47,604 nucleotides of DNA from NCBI RefSeq assembly GCF_013404075.1, contig NZ_JACBJQ010000042.1, positions 1-47,604 of the forward strand. The letters are read 5' to 3'. Numbering within the stretch: position 1 is the first letter of the stretch; the number at the start of each line of letters is the position of its first letter. Below the pieces are notes generated by a model. The model made no database searches and had not been told where the DNA came from. It was given only the letters and a program-made list of their open reading frames with translations. Below are positions 26,409 through 34,318 of this stretch, in pieces. This stretch comes from Mycolicibacterium vinylchloridicum (GTDB lineage: Bacteria > Actinomycetota > Actinomycetes > Mycobacteriales > Mycobacteriaceae). A program made the position numbers and the translations under genes.

Positions 26409-28437
26409 CGCCATCCGGGGGATTGCCGGTGGAGTTACCGAGAGTTCGCAATGCGACGTCGACGACCTCTGCCGCAGCCAGGCCGAGGTGTTCGGCGACC
26501 TGCGGGCCCGGCCCGCTCTCACCGAAGCGGCTGATGCCCACCACGGCGTCGTGCGGCCCGGCCAGCGCCCGCCAGCCGGTCGGAACACCCGCTTCGATCC
26601 ACACCACCGGCACGTCGGGCCGGCCATCGGAGCTGCGGAAGGAATCGAGCCACTCACGGCACATCACCGACGTGACCGCGGCACTCACACCGTGCGCGGT
26701 CAGCAGATCCGCCGCCTGCATCGCCAGGCCAACCTCGGAACCCGAGGCGCCCAGCACGATGTCCGCCGGGCCCGGGGTGGCGCGGACCGTCCGTGCGCCG
26801 TGCACGCGAATGTCGTCGAGGCCCGAGGCGCCCAACGCGGGCAGGTCCTGCCTGGACAGGATCAGTGCAGTCGGGCCGTCCAAATTGGTGGCGGCCAGTT
26901 CCCAGGCCAGTGCCGTTTCGGCGGCATCGGCAGGCCGCAGCACCGTCAGGCCGGGAATCAATCGCAGTGATTCCAGTTGTTCGATGGGCTGATGGGTGGG
27001 CCCGTCCTCGCCGACATGCACCGAGTCGTGAGTGAACAGGTAGATCACCGGCAAGCGCATCAGCGCTGACAACCGCAGGGCCGGACGCAGGTAATCGGCG
27101 AACACCAGGAAGGTGCTCCCGAACGGCCGCAAGCCGCCGTGCAGGGCGATCCCGTTCATCACCGCCGCCATGGCGTGCTCACGGATCCCGAAGTGGATGG
27201 TGCGCCCCGCGTAGTCCCCGGGGGCGATATCGCCCCCGGGGATCGCGGTGTTGGTCGACGCCGCCAAGTCCGCAGATCCGCCGATCAGCCCGGGATACAC
27301 CTCGGCCAGAGCCGTGAGTGCGGCTCCAGATGCCTTACGGGTGGCCATTTTCGAGTCCGCAGAATTCACACTGAGCTCTCTGAGCACGTCGACCGTCGTC
27401 GGCTCAGGCACTCTATCGATCGGGAAATGCTGGGCCAGTCCAGGATTCGCCGCCGACCAGTCCGCGTGCACCTGCTCCCACACCGCTCGGGCAGCCCCGC
27501 CTTGCGTGGCTGCGGCCGACGCAGTGTCGGCAACCGAAGCGGGAACGTGGAATTCGATGTCCGGCCAGTCCATACGCGAGCGCATCGCGGCGAGCGTCTG
27601 TGGCCCCAGTGGGCTGCCGTGCGCCTTCGACGTGCCCTCGACCCCGGGTGCACCGTAGCCGATGGTGGTGTTCACCCGGATAAAGGTCGGCCGGTCGTCG
27701 CTCTGCCGCGTGCGCGAGAACGCGCGGTCCAGCGCCGGCACATCGTTGCCGTCGTCCACGCTCAGCACGTGCCATCCGTATGCCGCGAACCGGGCTTCGA
27801 CGTCGTCGGCGCAACTGCGGTGGGCCGGCCCGTCGATGGTGATGTCGTTGTCGTCGAAGATCACCGCCAACTTGCCAAGACCCAGCCGGCCGGCCAGCGA
27901 GGCGGCCTCATGGCTGATGCCCTCCATCAGGCAGCCGTCGCCGGCGAGCACCCAGACGCGGTGATCGACGACGGTGTGCTCATCGGTGTTGCACCGTTCG
28001 GCCAGCATGCGCTCGGCCAGTGCAAGGCCCACCGCATTGGCCAAACCCTGCCCCAGCGGCCCAGTGGTCGTCTCGACGCCCGGCGTATGCCCGTATTCGG
28101 GATGTCCGGGTGTCCGTGAACCGAGCTGCCGGAACCGACGAAGTTCGTCGATCGGCAGGTCGTAGCCGAACAGGTGCAGCAGGGCGTAGAGCAACATCGA
28201 ACCGTGGCCCGCCGAGAGCACGAACCGGTCCCGGTCCGGCCACTGCGGGTTGGCCGGGTCGTGTCGCAGATGCCGCGACCACAGCGTCCACCCGATCCCC
28301 GCCGCGCCGAGCGGCAACCCCGGGTGGCCGCTGTTGGCTGCCTGCACAGCGTCGGCAGCGAGGAATCGAAGCGTGTTCATCCCAAGCAGGTCCAGCTCGC
28401 TGGTGCGAGCCTCTTCGAGGGTCGGCGCTGAGGTCAT
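26401..28437 (-). CDS. tkt: transketolase
   Basis: A 678-residue thiamine-diphosphate enzyme that moves two-carbon units between sugar phosphates. N-terminal PP domain: NSGHPGLPLGAAGIGWTLW, GPLGQGLANAVGLALAE, and the TPP motif VLAGDGCLMEGISHEAASLAG ending in DDNDIT. Pyr domain: FGIREHAMAAVMNGIALHGG with the conserved Glu, then THDSVHVGEDGPTHQPIEQL. C-terminal transketolase domain from about residue 540. The start overlaps the rpe stop (ATGA) and the end overlaps prk. It is likely a second, Calvin-cycle copy, with a housekeeping tkt elsewhere. Codes through a perfect 28-bp palindrome (27215-27242). Confidence 0.96.
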   Translation of the reverse strand: MTSAPTLEEARTSELDLLGMNTLRFLAADAVQAANSGHPGLPLGAAGIGWTLWSRHLRHDPANPQWPDRDRFVLSAGHGSMLLYALLHLFGYDLPIDELRRFRQLGSRTPGHPEYGHTPGVETTTGPLGQGLANAVGLALAERMLAERCNTDEHTVVDHRVWVLAGDGCLMEGISHEAASLAGRLGLGKLAVIFDDNDITIDGPAHRSCADDVEARFAAYGWHVLSVDDGNDVPALDRAFSRTRQSDDRPTFIRVNTTIGYGAPGVEGTSKAHGSPLGPQTLAAMRSRMDWPDIEFHVPASVADTASAAATQGGAARAVWEQVHADWSAANPGLAQHFPIDRVPEPTTVDVLRELSVNSADSKMATRKASGAALTALAEVYPGLIGGSADLAASTNTAIPGGDIAPGDYAGRTIHFGIREHAMAAVMNGIALHGGLRPFGSTFLVFADYLRPALRLSALMRLPVIYLFTHDSVHVGEDGPTHQPIEQLESLRLIPGLTVLRPADAAETALAWELAATNLDGPTALILSRQDLPALGASGLDDIRVHGARTVRATPGPADIVLGASGSEVGLAMQAADLLTAHGVSAAVTSVMCREWLDSFRSSDGRPDVPVVWIEAGVPTGWRALAGPHDAVVGISRFGESGPGPQVAEHLGLAAAEVVDVALRTLGNSTGNPPDGDG
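27215..27242. repeat. perfect 28-bp palindrome inside tkt
   Basis: The 14-base half-site TCCCCGGGGGCGAT is followed immediately by its exact reverse complement, centred on GATATC. It encodes part of an IPGGDIAPGDY loop in transketolase. A perfect 28-bp palindrome is very unlikely by chance, and its ends (TCCCC/GGGGA) match the arms of the intergenic palindromes in this window. It may form a hairpin in the mRNA or bind a protein. Confidence 0.6.
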
Positions 28438-29129
28438 CGCAGAGCCAGCCTTTGCGTTGCGGCGGTGCGCATCTCATGGGTGCGTTCGCTCATGGTGCCG
28501 GAACCGCTGAACAGCGCGGATCCGGTACAGAACACGTCGGCGCCGGCGGCGGCGGCCGCACCGATGGTGGCGGCGCTGATGCCGCCGTCGACCTCCAACT
28601 CGATATCCAAACCACGACGGTCGATTTCGGCTCGCGCCGCAGCGATCTTGGGTTCCATGTCGGCGAGGTAGCGTTGGCCACCGAAGCCGGGGTTGACGGT
28701 CATCACCAACAACAGGTCCGTCACATCGAGGACGTTGACGACGGCCTCCAGTGGTGTGGCGGGGTTGAGTGCCACTCCCGACAGCGCGCCGAGATCCCTG
28801 ATGTGCGAGAGGGTTCGATGCAAATGACGGCAGGCCTCGGCGTGCACGATGATGATCTGGCAGCCCGCGTCGACCCAGCGGTGCAGCATCGGATCGGGGT
28901 CGTCGACCATCAGATGAGCCTCGAATCCGATGGGAGTGCGGTCGCGGTTGGCCGCGATCACGTCCGGTCCGAAAGTCAGGTTGGGCACGAATGACCCATC
29001 CATGACGTCCCATTGGATGCGGTCGATGCCGGCGCGGTCGATCTGCTCGACATCACGGCCGAGCTCGGCGAAGTTCGCAGGCAGCACCGAGGCAACCAGC
29101 TTCGGGGCCGACATCGTCCTCACTGTCAT
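28434..29129 (-). CDS. rpe: ribulose-phosphate 3-epimerase
   Basis: A 231-residue TIM-barrel enzyme that interconverts ribulose 5-phosphate and xylulose 5-phosphate. Motifs: VASVLPANFAELGRDVEQIDRAGIDRIQWDVMDGSFVPNLTFGP (catalytic Asp and metal-binding His/Asp sites; the classic H of HxDxMDG is Q-W-DVMDG here), EAHLMVDDPDP, VNPGFGGQ and DGGISAATI. I chose the ATG at 29129 because AAGGAGGA lies ~8 bases upstream; a GTG 6 bases earlier is too close to it. First gene of the rpe-tkt-prk-HAD operon, divergent from the response regulator gene. Confidence 0.94.
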   Translation of the reverse strand: MTVRTMSAPKLVASVLPANFAELGRDVEQIDRAGIDRIQWDVMDGSFVPNLTFGPDVIAANRDRTPIGFEAHLMVDDPDPMLHRWVDAGCQIIIVHAEACRHLHRTLSHIRDLGALSGVALNPATPLEAVVNVLDVTDLLLVMTVNPGFGGQRYLADMEPKIAAARAEIDRRGLDIELEVDGGISAATIGAAAAAGADVFCTGSALFSGSGTMSERTHEMRTAATQRLALR

Positions 29130-29184
29130 CAGCACATCCTCCTTGTGTTTGGCCGAATGCTAGGGCCGCAACGACGGGGCTGAT

Positions 29185-29202
29185 GTCCCCCGAAGGGGGG
29201 AC
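29185..29202. promoter_or_regulatory. GC-rich palindrome, copy 1 (rpe / two-component system divergent promoter)
   Basis: GTCCCCCGAAGGGGGGAC: perfect 7-bp arms GTCCCCC/GGGGGAC with a 4-base centre. It lies between the divergent rpe operon (start 29129) and the response-regulator operon (start 29305), where one site could control both. Size and symmetry suit a dimeric NarL/FixJ-type regulator such as the one encoded next door. Proposed operator; untested. Confidence 0.55.
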
Positions 29203-29304
29203 CGATCGAGTTAAGTTGCCGGGGTTGAAAAGACCGGTGCCTTATCGTGGTCGCATGCCGCCGACGACGATGCAGACTGCAGCGATGAGGAGGAGCGGCG
29301 CAAA

Positions 29305-29976
29305 ATGAACGCGACGCCGACGAATGGACCCGTGCGGGTCGTTCTTGTCGACGATCACGAAATGGTGATCGAAGGCCTCAAGGCCATGCTCTCCCCGTTC
29401 AAAAATCGGGTGCGGGTGGTGGGCGAGGCCGTTGGCGTCGATTTGGCCTTGACCGTCATCGCCAGCCTCAAGCCCGACATCGTGCTGTGCGATGTGCGTA
29501 TGCAGGGCGCCAGCGGCCTTGACCTGTGCCGTGCAGTTCGGGAGCGCGACCCCGAGCGCAAGGTGATCCTGCTGTCGGTCTACGACGACGAGCAGTATCT
29601 GTTCCAGGCGCTGCGGGTGGGTGCGTCGGGGTATCTGCTCAAGGGGATCAGCAGCGACGAACTGGTCCGGCAGCTGGAGTTGGTGCAGGGCGGGGCGACG
29701 GCGATCGATCCCGGGCTGGCGGCACGTGCGGTCGACACCGCGGCCCGCCTGCAACGCGACGAGTTCTGGCCGGGTGCTCGCCATGGCTTGACTCAACGCG
29801 AGAGCGAGATCCTGTCGTTCGTGGTGACGGGCCTGTCCAACCGCGGTATCGCCAGCAAGCTGGTGATCGGTGACGAGACCGTGAAAAGCCATCTCCGTTC
29901 CATCTATCGCAAGCTCGGAGTCAGCGATCGAACGAGCGCGGTTGCCACCGCGTTGCGGGAGGGAATCTTCCAGTGA
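29305..29976 (+). CDS. NarL/FixJ-family response regulator
   Basis: A 223-residue regulator: receiver domain residues ~10-125 (VDDHEM acidic pocket, phospho-acceptor D63 in LCDVRM, Ser/Thr switch region LLSVYDD, conserved Lys in YLLKG) and a C-terminal LuxR-type helix-turn-helix (~158-220: LTQRESEILSFVVTGLSNRGIASKLVIGDETVKSHLRSIYRKLGV). GAGGAGGAG lies just upstream of the ATG. Coupled to the kinase gene by a GTGA overlap. Sandwiched between the two Calvin-cycle operons and downstream of a strong palindrome, it is a good candidate regulator of carbon fixation and energy genes. Confidence 0.95.
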   Translation: MNATPTNGPVRVVLVDDHEMVIEGLKAMLSPFKNRVRVVGEAVGVDLALTVIASLKPDIVLCDVRMQGASGLDLCRAVRERDPERKVILLSVYDDEQYLFQALRVGASGYLLKGISSDELVRQLELVQGGATAIDPGLAARAVDTAARLQRDEFWPGARHGLTQRESEILSFVVTGLSNRGIASKLVIGDETVKSHLRSIYRKLGVSDRTSAVATALREGIFQ

Positions 29977-31214
29977 CGCCGTCCGGGGGACTGGGTGCCC
30001 ACGACGTCCACGGCTTGGTCGACGCCGACCGTGAAGTCGCGTTGCTGCTCGACATCATCGCGGCAACCTCCAGTGGTCCCGGAGTGGAGCCGATGGCCGC
30101 CGCGGTTGCCCGGATGATCACCGCCGCCACCGCGTCCGACGTCTGCTTCGTCCACGTGCTCGACGACACCGACCGGTCGCTGACCTTGGCCGGCGCCACC
30201 CCGCCCTTCGATGAACAGGTCGGCCGGGTGCGGCTTCCGCTGGGTTCGGGCGTGTCGGGTTGGGTGGCCAGCCACCGCGAGCCGGTGGTCATCATCAGTA
30301 ACAAGGAGGACGATCCGCGGTACGTGCCGATCGTTTCGCTGCGGGGTTCCGATTTCACGTCGATGGCCTCGGTGCCGATGGAGACTGAACCGGGCGGCCT
30401 CGTCGGAGTTCTCAACGTACACACCATTTCTCGGCGTGATTTCACCCCGCGTGACATTCAGCTGCTGTTGGTCATCGGGCGCCTCATCGCCGGCGCCCTG
30501 CACCAGGCCCGGCTCCACCGGCAGCTCAGTGCACGCGAGCGGGCGCATGAGAACTTCGCCGAGCAGGTGATCGCGGCCCAGGAGAGCGTGCGCCGCCGGC
30601 TGGCCGCCGACATCCACGACGGTATTTCGCAGCGCCTGGTCAGCCTGACTTACCGGCTGGACGCGGCGGCGCGGGCCGTCGATGACGCCGAGACGGTCGA
30701 AGCGGCCGAACAGATCGAAAAGGCGCGTGATCTGGCCGATCTCACGCTCGCGGAGGCACGGTCAGCCATCGGTGGCCTTCGCCCTCCGGTACTCGATGAC
30801 CTCGGCCTGGCCGGCGGGCTGGCCAGCCTGGCCGCCTCGATCATGGAGGTCGACCTGGAGCTGGAGCTCGCCGACGAGCGGCTACCCGAGCATATCGAGG
30901 TCGCGCTGTATCGCATCGCTCAGGAGAGCCTGCAGAACGTCGTCAAGCACTCCCGGGCGTTGACGGCTACGGTGTCGTTCACCGTCGCCGACGGCGCTGC
31001 CCGACTCGAGGTGTCCGACAACGGGATTGGCTTCGACCCGGGTGCCGAACGGGTGCCCGGCACCAACAATGTCGGCGGCTATGGCATGTTGTCGATGGCC
31101 GAGCGGGCCGAGCTCGTGGGCGGCAGACTCGCGGTCCGGGCTCGGCCCGGATCGGGCACCACGGTGACGGTGACGATTCCGCTCGATGTGACCGAGCCGG
31201 CTCAGACCGACTGA
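29973..31214 (+). CDS. cytosolic GAF-domain sensor histidine kinase (HisKA_3 / NarX-DevS type)
   Basis: A 413-residue kinase with no membrane helix. Residues ~20-175 form one GAF domain; then a coiled linker, the dimerisation/phosphoacceptor domain RRRLAADIHDGISQRLVSL (phospho-His H215), and an HATPase_c domain with the N-box ALYRIAQESLQNVVKHS, G1 box DNGIGFD and GGYGMLSMAERAELVGG. This layout is a short version of DevS/DosS (which has two GAF domains), so it may sense an intracellular small molecule, redox state or gas. No haem-ligand residue can be assigned by eye. The GTG start overlaps the regulator stop; the gene converges on fba with a 13-base overlap. Confidence 0.93.
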   Translation: MTPSGGLGAHDVHGLVDADREVALLLDIIAATSSGPGVEPMAAAVARMITAATASDVCFVHVLDDTDRSLTLAGATPPFDEQVGRVRLPLGSGVSGWVASHREPVVIISNKEDDPRYVPIVSLRGSDFTSMASVPMETEPGGLVGVLNVHTISRRDFTPRDIQLLLVIGRLIAGALHQARLHRQLSARERAHENFAEQVIAAQESVRRRLAADIHDGISQRLVSLTYRLDAAARAVDDAETVEAAEQIEKARDLADLTLAEARSAIGGLRPPVLDDLGLAGGLASLAASIMEVDLELELADERLPEHIEVALYRIAQESLQNVVKHSRALTATVSFTVADGAARLEVSDNGIGFDPGAERVPGTNNVGGYGMLSMAERAELVGGRLAVRARPGSGTTVTVTIPLDVTEPAQTD

Positions 31215-32203
31215 AGCTGGCCGCGCAGTCGCACAGCGGCGGCGCTGGCGGCGACGTGTGCGGACAGCGCCGCCTGACCGTCACCGACCAGTTCCTCGTC
31301 GCCGTGCCAGGCGGCCAGCGCCGGAGAAACCAGCGCGCGGCCGAACGAGAACGTCAACGGCCACGGCGTGTCGTGGCTCTGCATGGCAGCCAGGTTCGCG
31401 GTGGCCCGCTGCGGAGGTTGGCCGCCCGACAGGAATGCCACTCCCGCGAGATCCCCGGGCCAGCCGCGCAGCACCTCGACGGTGGCGGCGGCCACTTCCT
31501 CCGGCGAGGAAGGTGGCCCAGGATTCTCTGAACCCTCGGTCACCATGTTCGGCTTGAGGACGATGCCGGCCAAGTCGACGTTGAGCAGCGCCAGGTGCTC
31601 CCGCACCGTCTGGTGAATTGCGGCGGTGACCTCCGCGCACTGGCCGATGCCATGGGTGCCGGCCATCAACACTTCGGGTTCGACGATCGGCACCAGGCCG
31701 GCCTCCTGGCATGCGGCCGCATAACGAGCCAGCGCGCTGGCATTGGCCACGATTGCACCGCGGCTGGGTGTGTCGCCCGTGATGGTGAACACGGCACGCC
31801 ACTTGGCAAAAGCCGCACCGATTTTGGCGTAGCCGGCCAGGCGGTCGGTCAGCCCGTCGAGACCTTCGGTGATCGTCTCGCCGGGCAGGCCGGGGCAGGG
31901 CTTGGCGCCGGTGTCGACCTTGATGCCGGGCAGGATGCCTCGTGCCCGGCAGGCCTCGGGGAATGGGGTGCCGTCGGCGAAGGCCTGGTTCAAGGTCTCG
32001 TCGCACAGGATGATTCCCGACACGCCATTCGCTAAATCCGGTGCAGTCACCAGCAATTCACGGTAGTCACGCCGACTCTGTGCGGTGGGATTGACGCCGG
32101 CGCCTTCCAGGCGCGACGACATGGTGCCGATGCTTTCGTCGGCGGCCAGGATGCCCTTGCCGAAAGTGGTCATCTGCCGGGCGATCTGTCGAGTCGTGGT
32201 CAT
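31202..32203 (-). CDS. class I fructose-bisphosphate aldolase
   Basis: A 333-residue class I (Schiff-base) aldolase: FGKGILAADESIGTM, RRDYRELLVTAPDL, GIKVDTGAKPCPG, AKWRAVFTI (Lys), LVPIVEPEVLM, the Schiff-base lysine in GIVLKPNMVTEG and VAFLSGGQPPQRAT. It condenses dihydroxyacetone phosphate with glyceraldehyde 3-phosphate (or erythrose 4-phosphate in the Calvin cycle). AGGGAGG precedes the ATG. It diverges from cbbL across a 241-bp promoter region, which suggests shared control. A class II aldolase is usual in mycobacteria, so this would be an additional, pathway-specific copy. Confidence 0.95.
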   Translation of the reverse strand: MTTTRQIARQMTTFGKGILAADESIGTMSSRLEGAGVNPTAQSRRDYRELLVTAPDLANGVSGIILCDETLNQAFADGTPFPEACRARGILPGIKVDTGAKPCPGLPGETITEGLDGLTDRLAGYAKIGAAFAKWRAVFTITGDTPSRGAIVANASALARYAAACQEAGLVPIVEPEVLMAGTHGIGQCAEVTAAIHQTVREHLALLNVDLAGIVLKPNMVTEGSENPGPPSSPEEVAAATVEVLRGWPGDLAGVAFLSGGQPPQRATANLAAMQSHDTPWPLTFSFGRALVSPALAAWHGDEELVGDGQAALSAHVAASAAAVRLRGQLQSV

Positions 32204-32231
32204 GCTGTGCCTCCCTGGTTCCGGTTCTCGC

Positions 32232-32291
32232 GCGAGCAGACGCGAAATCGCCCAAAAACGTCGTGAAATGGGGGACTTCGCGTCTGCTCGC
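32232..32291. repeat. 15-bp perfect inverted repeat in the fba-cbbL intergenic region
   Basis: GCGAGCAGACGCGAA (32232-32246) and its exact reverse complement (32277-32291) flank a 30-base loop. It lies right upstream of the aldolase start. I believe related GCGAGCAGACGC repeats recur between mycobacterial genes, but this cannot be checked here. It could form an mRNA 5'-UTR stem for fba or act as an operator pair. A half-site GGGGGAC lies in the loop at 32270-32276. Confidence 0.65.
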
Positions 32292-32444
32292 CGTGTGGAG
32301 GTGACGGTAGGGACGGCCGATCCGTCCTGACCTCACCCATGAGGTGGAGGGCCCGGGGGAGTTCCCATACTGAAGTAAATGGTTAAGAATAGGGGCAGAA
32401 TTCTAGATAGACAGGTTCATTGTCGAGCGGGCAGCATTCGGAGC
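32292..32444. promoter_or_regulatory. cbbL upstream region with small palindromes
   Basis: This stretch probably holds the cbbLSXR promoter and a CbbR site. ACCTCA-CCCA-TGAGGT (32330-32345) is a 6-bp-arm palindrome. Further down, an AT-richer patch (32365-32410) contains CATACT, GGTTAAGAAT and AGAATTCT (32397-32404, palindromic), the sort of T-rich/A-rich arrangement that LysR regulators bind. No exact T-N11-A operator can be assigned with confidence. Confidence 0.35.
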
Positions 32445-33875
32445 ATGACGGAGAGATGGAACGCGGGGGTCATCCCCTACGCAGAAATGGGTTACTGGCA
32501 GCCGGACTATGTGCCGAAGGATTCCGATGTCCTGTGCGCCTTCCGGATCACCCCACAGGACGGTGTGCCGCCCGAGGAGGCCGGAGCCGCCGTGGCGGGC
32601 GAGTCCAGCACGGCCACCTGGACGGTGGTGTGGACCGACCGGCTGACGACATTCGAGCACTACCAGGCCAAGTGTTATCGGGTCGACGCGGTGCCGGGTA
32701 CGCCAGGACAGTGGATCGCCTGGATCGCTTACGATCTCGACCTCTTCGAAGAGGGCTCGATCGCCAACCTCACCAGCTCGATCATCGGCAACGTCTTCGG
32801 GTTCAAGCCGCTCAAGGCGCTGCGGTTGGAGGACATGCGGATCCCGACCCAGTACGTGAAGACCTTCCAGGGCCCTGCCCACGGAATCGTCATGGAGCGT
32901 GAGCATCTGGGCAAGTTCGGCCGTCCGCTGCTGGGCGCCACCACCAAGCCCAAACTCGGTCTGTCCGCGCGGAACTACGGGCGCGTGGTCTATGAGGCCC
33001 TGCGCGGCGGGCTCGACTTCACCAAGGACGACGAGAACATCAACTCCCAGCCCTTCATGCGCTGGCGAGACCGGTTCTTGTACTGCATGGAGGCCGTCAA
33101 CCGCGCACAGGCGGCGACCGGGGAGATCAAGGGCCATTACCTGAACATCACCGCCGGGACCATGGAAGAGATGTACGAACGCGCGGATTTCGCCGCCGAG
33201 CTGGGATCTGCGATCGTGATGATCGACCTCACCATCGGCTACACCGCGATCCAGTCGATGGCCAAATGGGCCCGCAACAACAGCGTGATCCTGCACCTGC
33301 ACCGCGCGGGCCACGGCACCTACACCCGGCAGAAGACTCACGGCGTGAGTTTCCGGGTGATCTCGAAGTGGATGCGGCTGGCCGGCGTCGACCACATTCA
33401 CGCCGGCACCGTTGTGGGAAAGCTGGAAGGTGACCCCAACACGACCGCCGGGTTCTACGACACGCTGCGTCTGGATCACGTCGACGCCGACCCGGTCAAA
33501 GGCCTTTTCTTCGACCAGGATTGGGCGTCCATGCCGGGCGTCATGCCAGTGGCATCCGGCGGTATCCACGCCGGCCAGATGCACCAGCTGATCCACTACC
33601 TCGGCGAGGATGTGGTGCTGCAATTCGGCGGTGGCACGATCGGGCATCCGATGGGCATTGCAGCGGGTGCCGAGGCCAACCGGGTTGCGCTGGAGGCGAT
33701 GATCAAGGCGCGCAACGAAGGCCGCGACTACTACAAAGAGGGCCCCGACATTCTGAAGAAGGCCGCCAGCCGCAATCGTGCGCTCGACACCGCACTGGCG
33801 ACCTGGGGCGATATCACCTTCAACTACGAATCCACCGACACCCCTGACGTCGTCGCCACCCCGACGAGCATCTGA
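32445..33875 (+). CDS. cbbL: RuBisCO form I large subunit
   Basis: A 476-residue form I large subunit that carboxylates ribulose 1,5-bisphosphate. Catalytic residues are intact: K168 in TTKPKLG (spinach K175), the carbamylated K194 with metal ligands D196/E197 in DFTKDDENIN, H286-R287 in HLHRAGH, loop-6 K326 in GTVVGKLEGD, and the phosphate-binding GGIHAG and FGGGTIGHP. It resembles red-type form IC/IE enzymes of actinobacteria more than cyanobacterial IA/IB types. The ATG at 32445 follows CGGAG and gives the family N-terminus (YWQPDYVPKDSDVL); the frame is open 66 bases further upstream. First gene of cbbLSX-cbbR. Confidence 0.97.
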   Translation: MTERWNAGVIPYAEMGYWQPDYVPKDSDVLCAFRITPQDGVPPEEAGAAVAGESSTATWTVVWTDRLTTFEHYQAKCYRVDAVPGTPGQWIAWIAYDLDLFEEGSIANLTSSIIGNVFGFKPLKALRLEDMRIPTQYVKTFQGPAHGIVMEREHLGKFGRPLLGATTKPKLGLSARNYGRVVYEALRGGLDFTKDDENINSQPFMRWRDRFLYCMEAVNRAQAATGEIKGHYLNITAGTMEEMYERADFAAELGSAIVMIDLTIGYTAIQSMAKWARNNSVILHLHRAGHGTYTRQKTHGVSFRVISKWMRLAGVDHIHAGTVVGKLEGDPNTTAGFYDTLRLDHVDADPVKGLFFDQDWASMPGVMPVASGGIHAGQMHQLIHYLGEDVVLQFGGGTIGHPMGIAAGAEANRVALEAMIKARNEGRDYYKEGPDILKKAASRNRALDTALATWGDITFNYESTDTPDVVATPTSI

Positions 33876-33885
33876 GGAGATGAGC

Positions 33886-34311
33886 ATGCGAATCACCCAG
33901 GGCACCTTCTCCTATCTGCCCGATTTCACCGACGAGGAGATCACCGCGCAGATCGACTACGCGCTCGGTCATGGCTGGCCGCTGTCGGTGGAGTTCACCG
34001 ACGACCCGCATCCGCGCAACATCTATTGGGAGATGTGGGGCCTGCCGATGTTCGACCTGATGGATGCCGCGGGAGTCTTGATGGAGGTCAACGCTTGTCG
34101 CGCTGCCTACCCCGATCACTACATCCGGCTCAACGCGTACGATGCCAGCCTCGGCAGGCAGACCACCGCACTGTCGTTCATCGTGAACCGGCCGGCGGAC
34201 GAGCCTGGCTTCCGGCTGGACCGGGCCGAGCAGGCGAACCGCACGATCGGTTACACCACCCACGCCTACGCCACCGATCGCCCGGCCGGCCAGCGGTACG
34301 CCGGCGAGTGA
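33886..34311 (+). CDS. cbbS: RuBisCO form I small subunit
   Basis: A 141-residue small subunit: FSYLPDFTDEEITAQIDYALGHGWPLSVEFTDDPHPRNIYWEMWGLPMF is typical of form IC/ID small subunits, with the long C-terminal extension (FIVNRPADEPGFRLDRAEQANRTIGYTTHAYA) of the red-type enzymes that forms a beta-hairpin into the holoenzyme's central channel. GAGGAG lies 6 bases upstream of the ATG at 33886; an in-frame ATG 6 bases earlier is an alternative. Confidence 0.96.
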   Translation: MRITQGTFSYLPDFTDEEITAQIDYALGHGWPLSVEFTDDPHPRNIYWEMWGLPMFDLMDAAGVLMEVNACRAAYPDHYIRLNAYDASLGRQTTALSFIVNRPADEPGFRLDRAEQANRTIGYTTHAYATDRPAGQRYAGE

Positions 34312-34318
34312 GGCGACG

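Noticed and set aside
32355..32366. GGGGGAGTTCCC upstream of cbbL as an operator copy
   Set aside because: The arms do not pair in the CCCC...GGGG order seen at the other sites; only a loose resemblance.
32403..33905. A 500-codon minus-strand open frame opposite cbbL
   Set aside because: Mirror of the RuBisCO large subunit gene with no recognisable domain.
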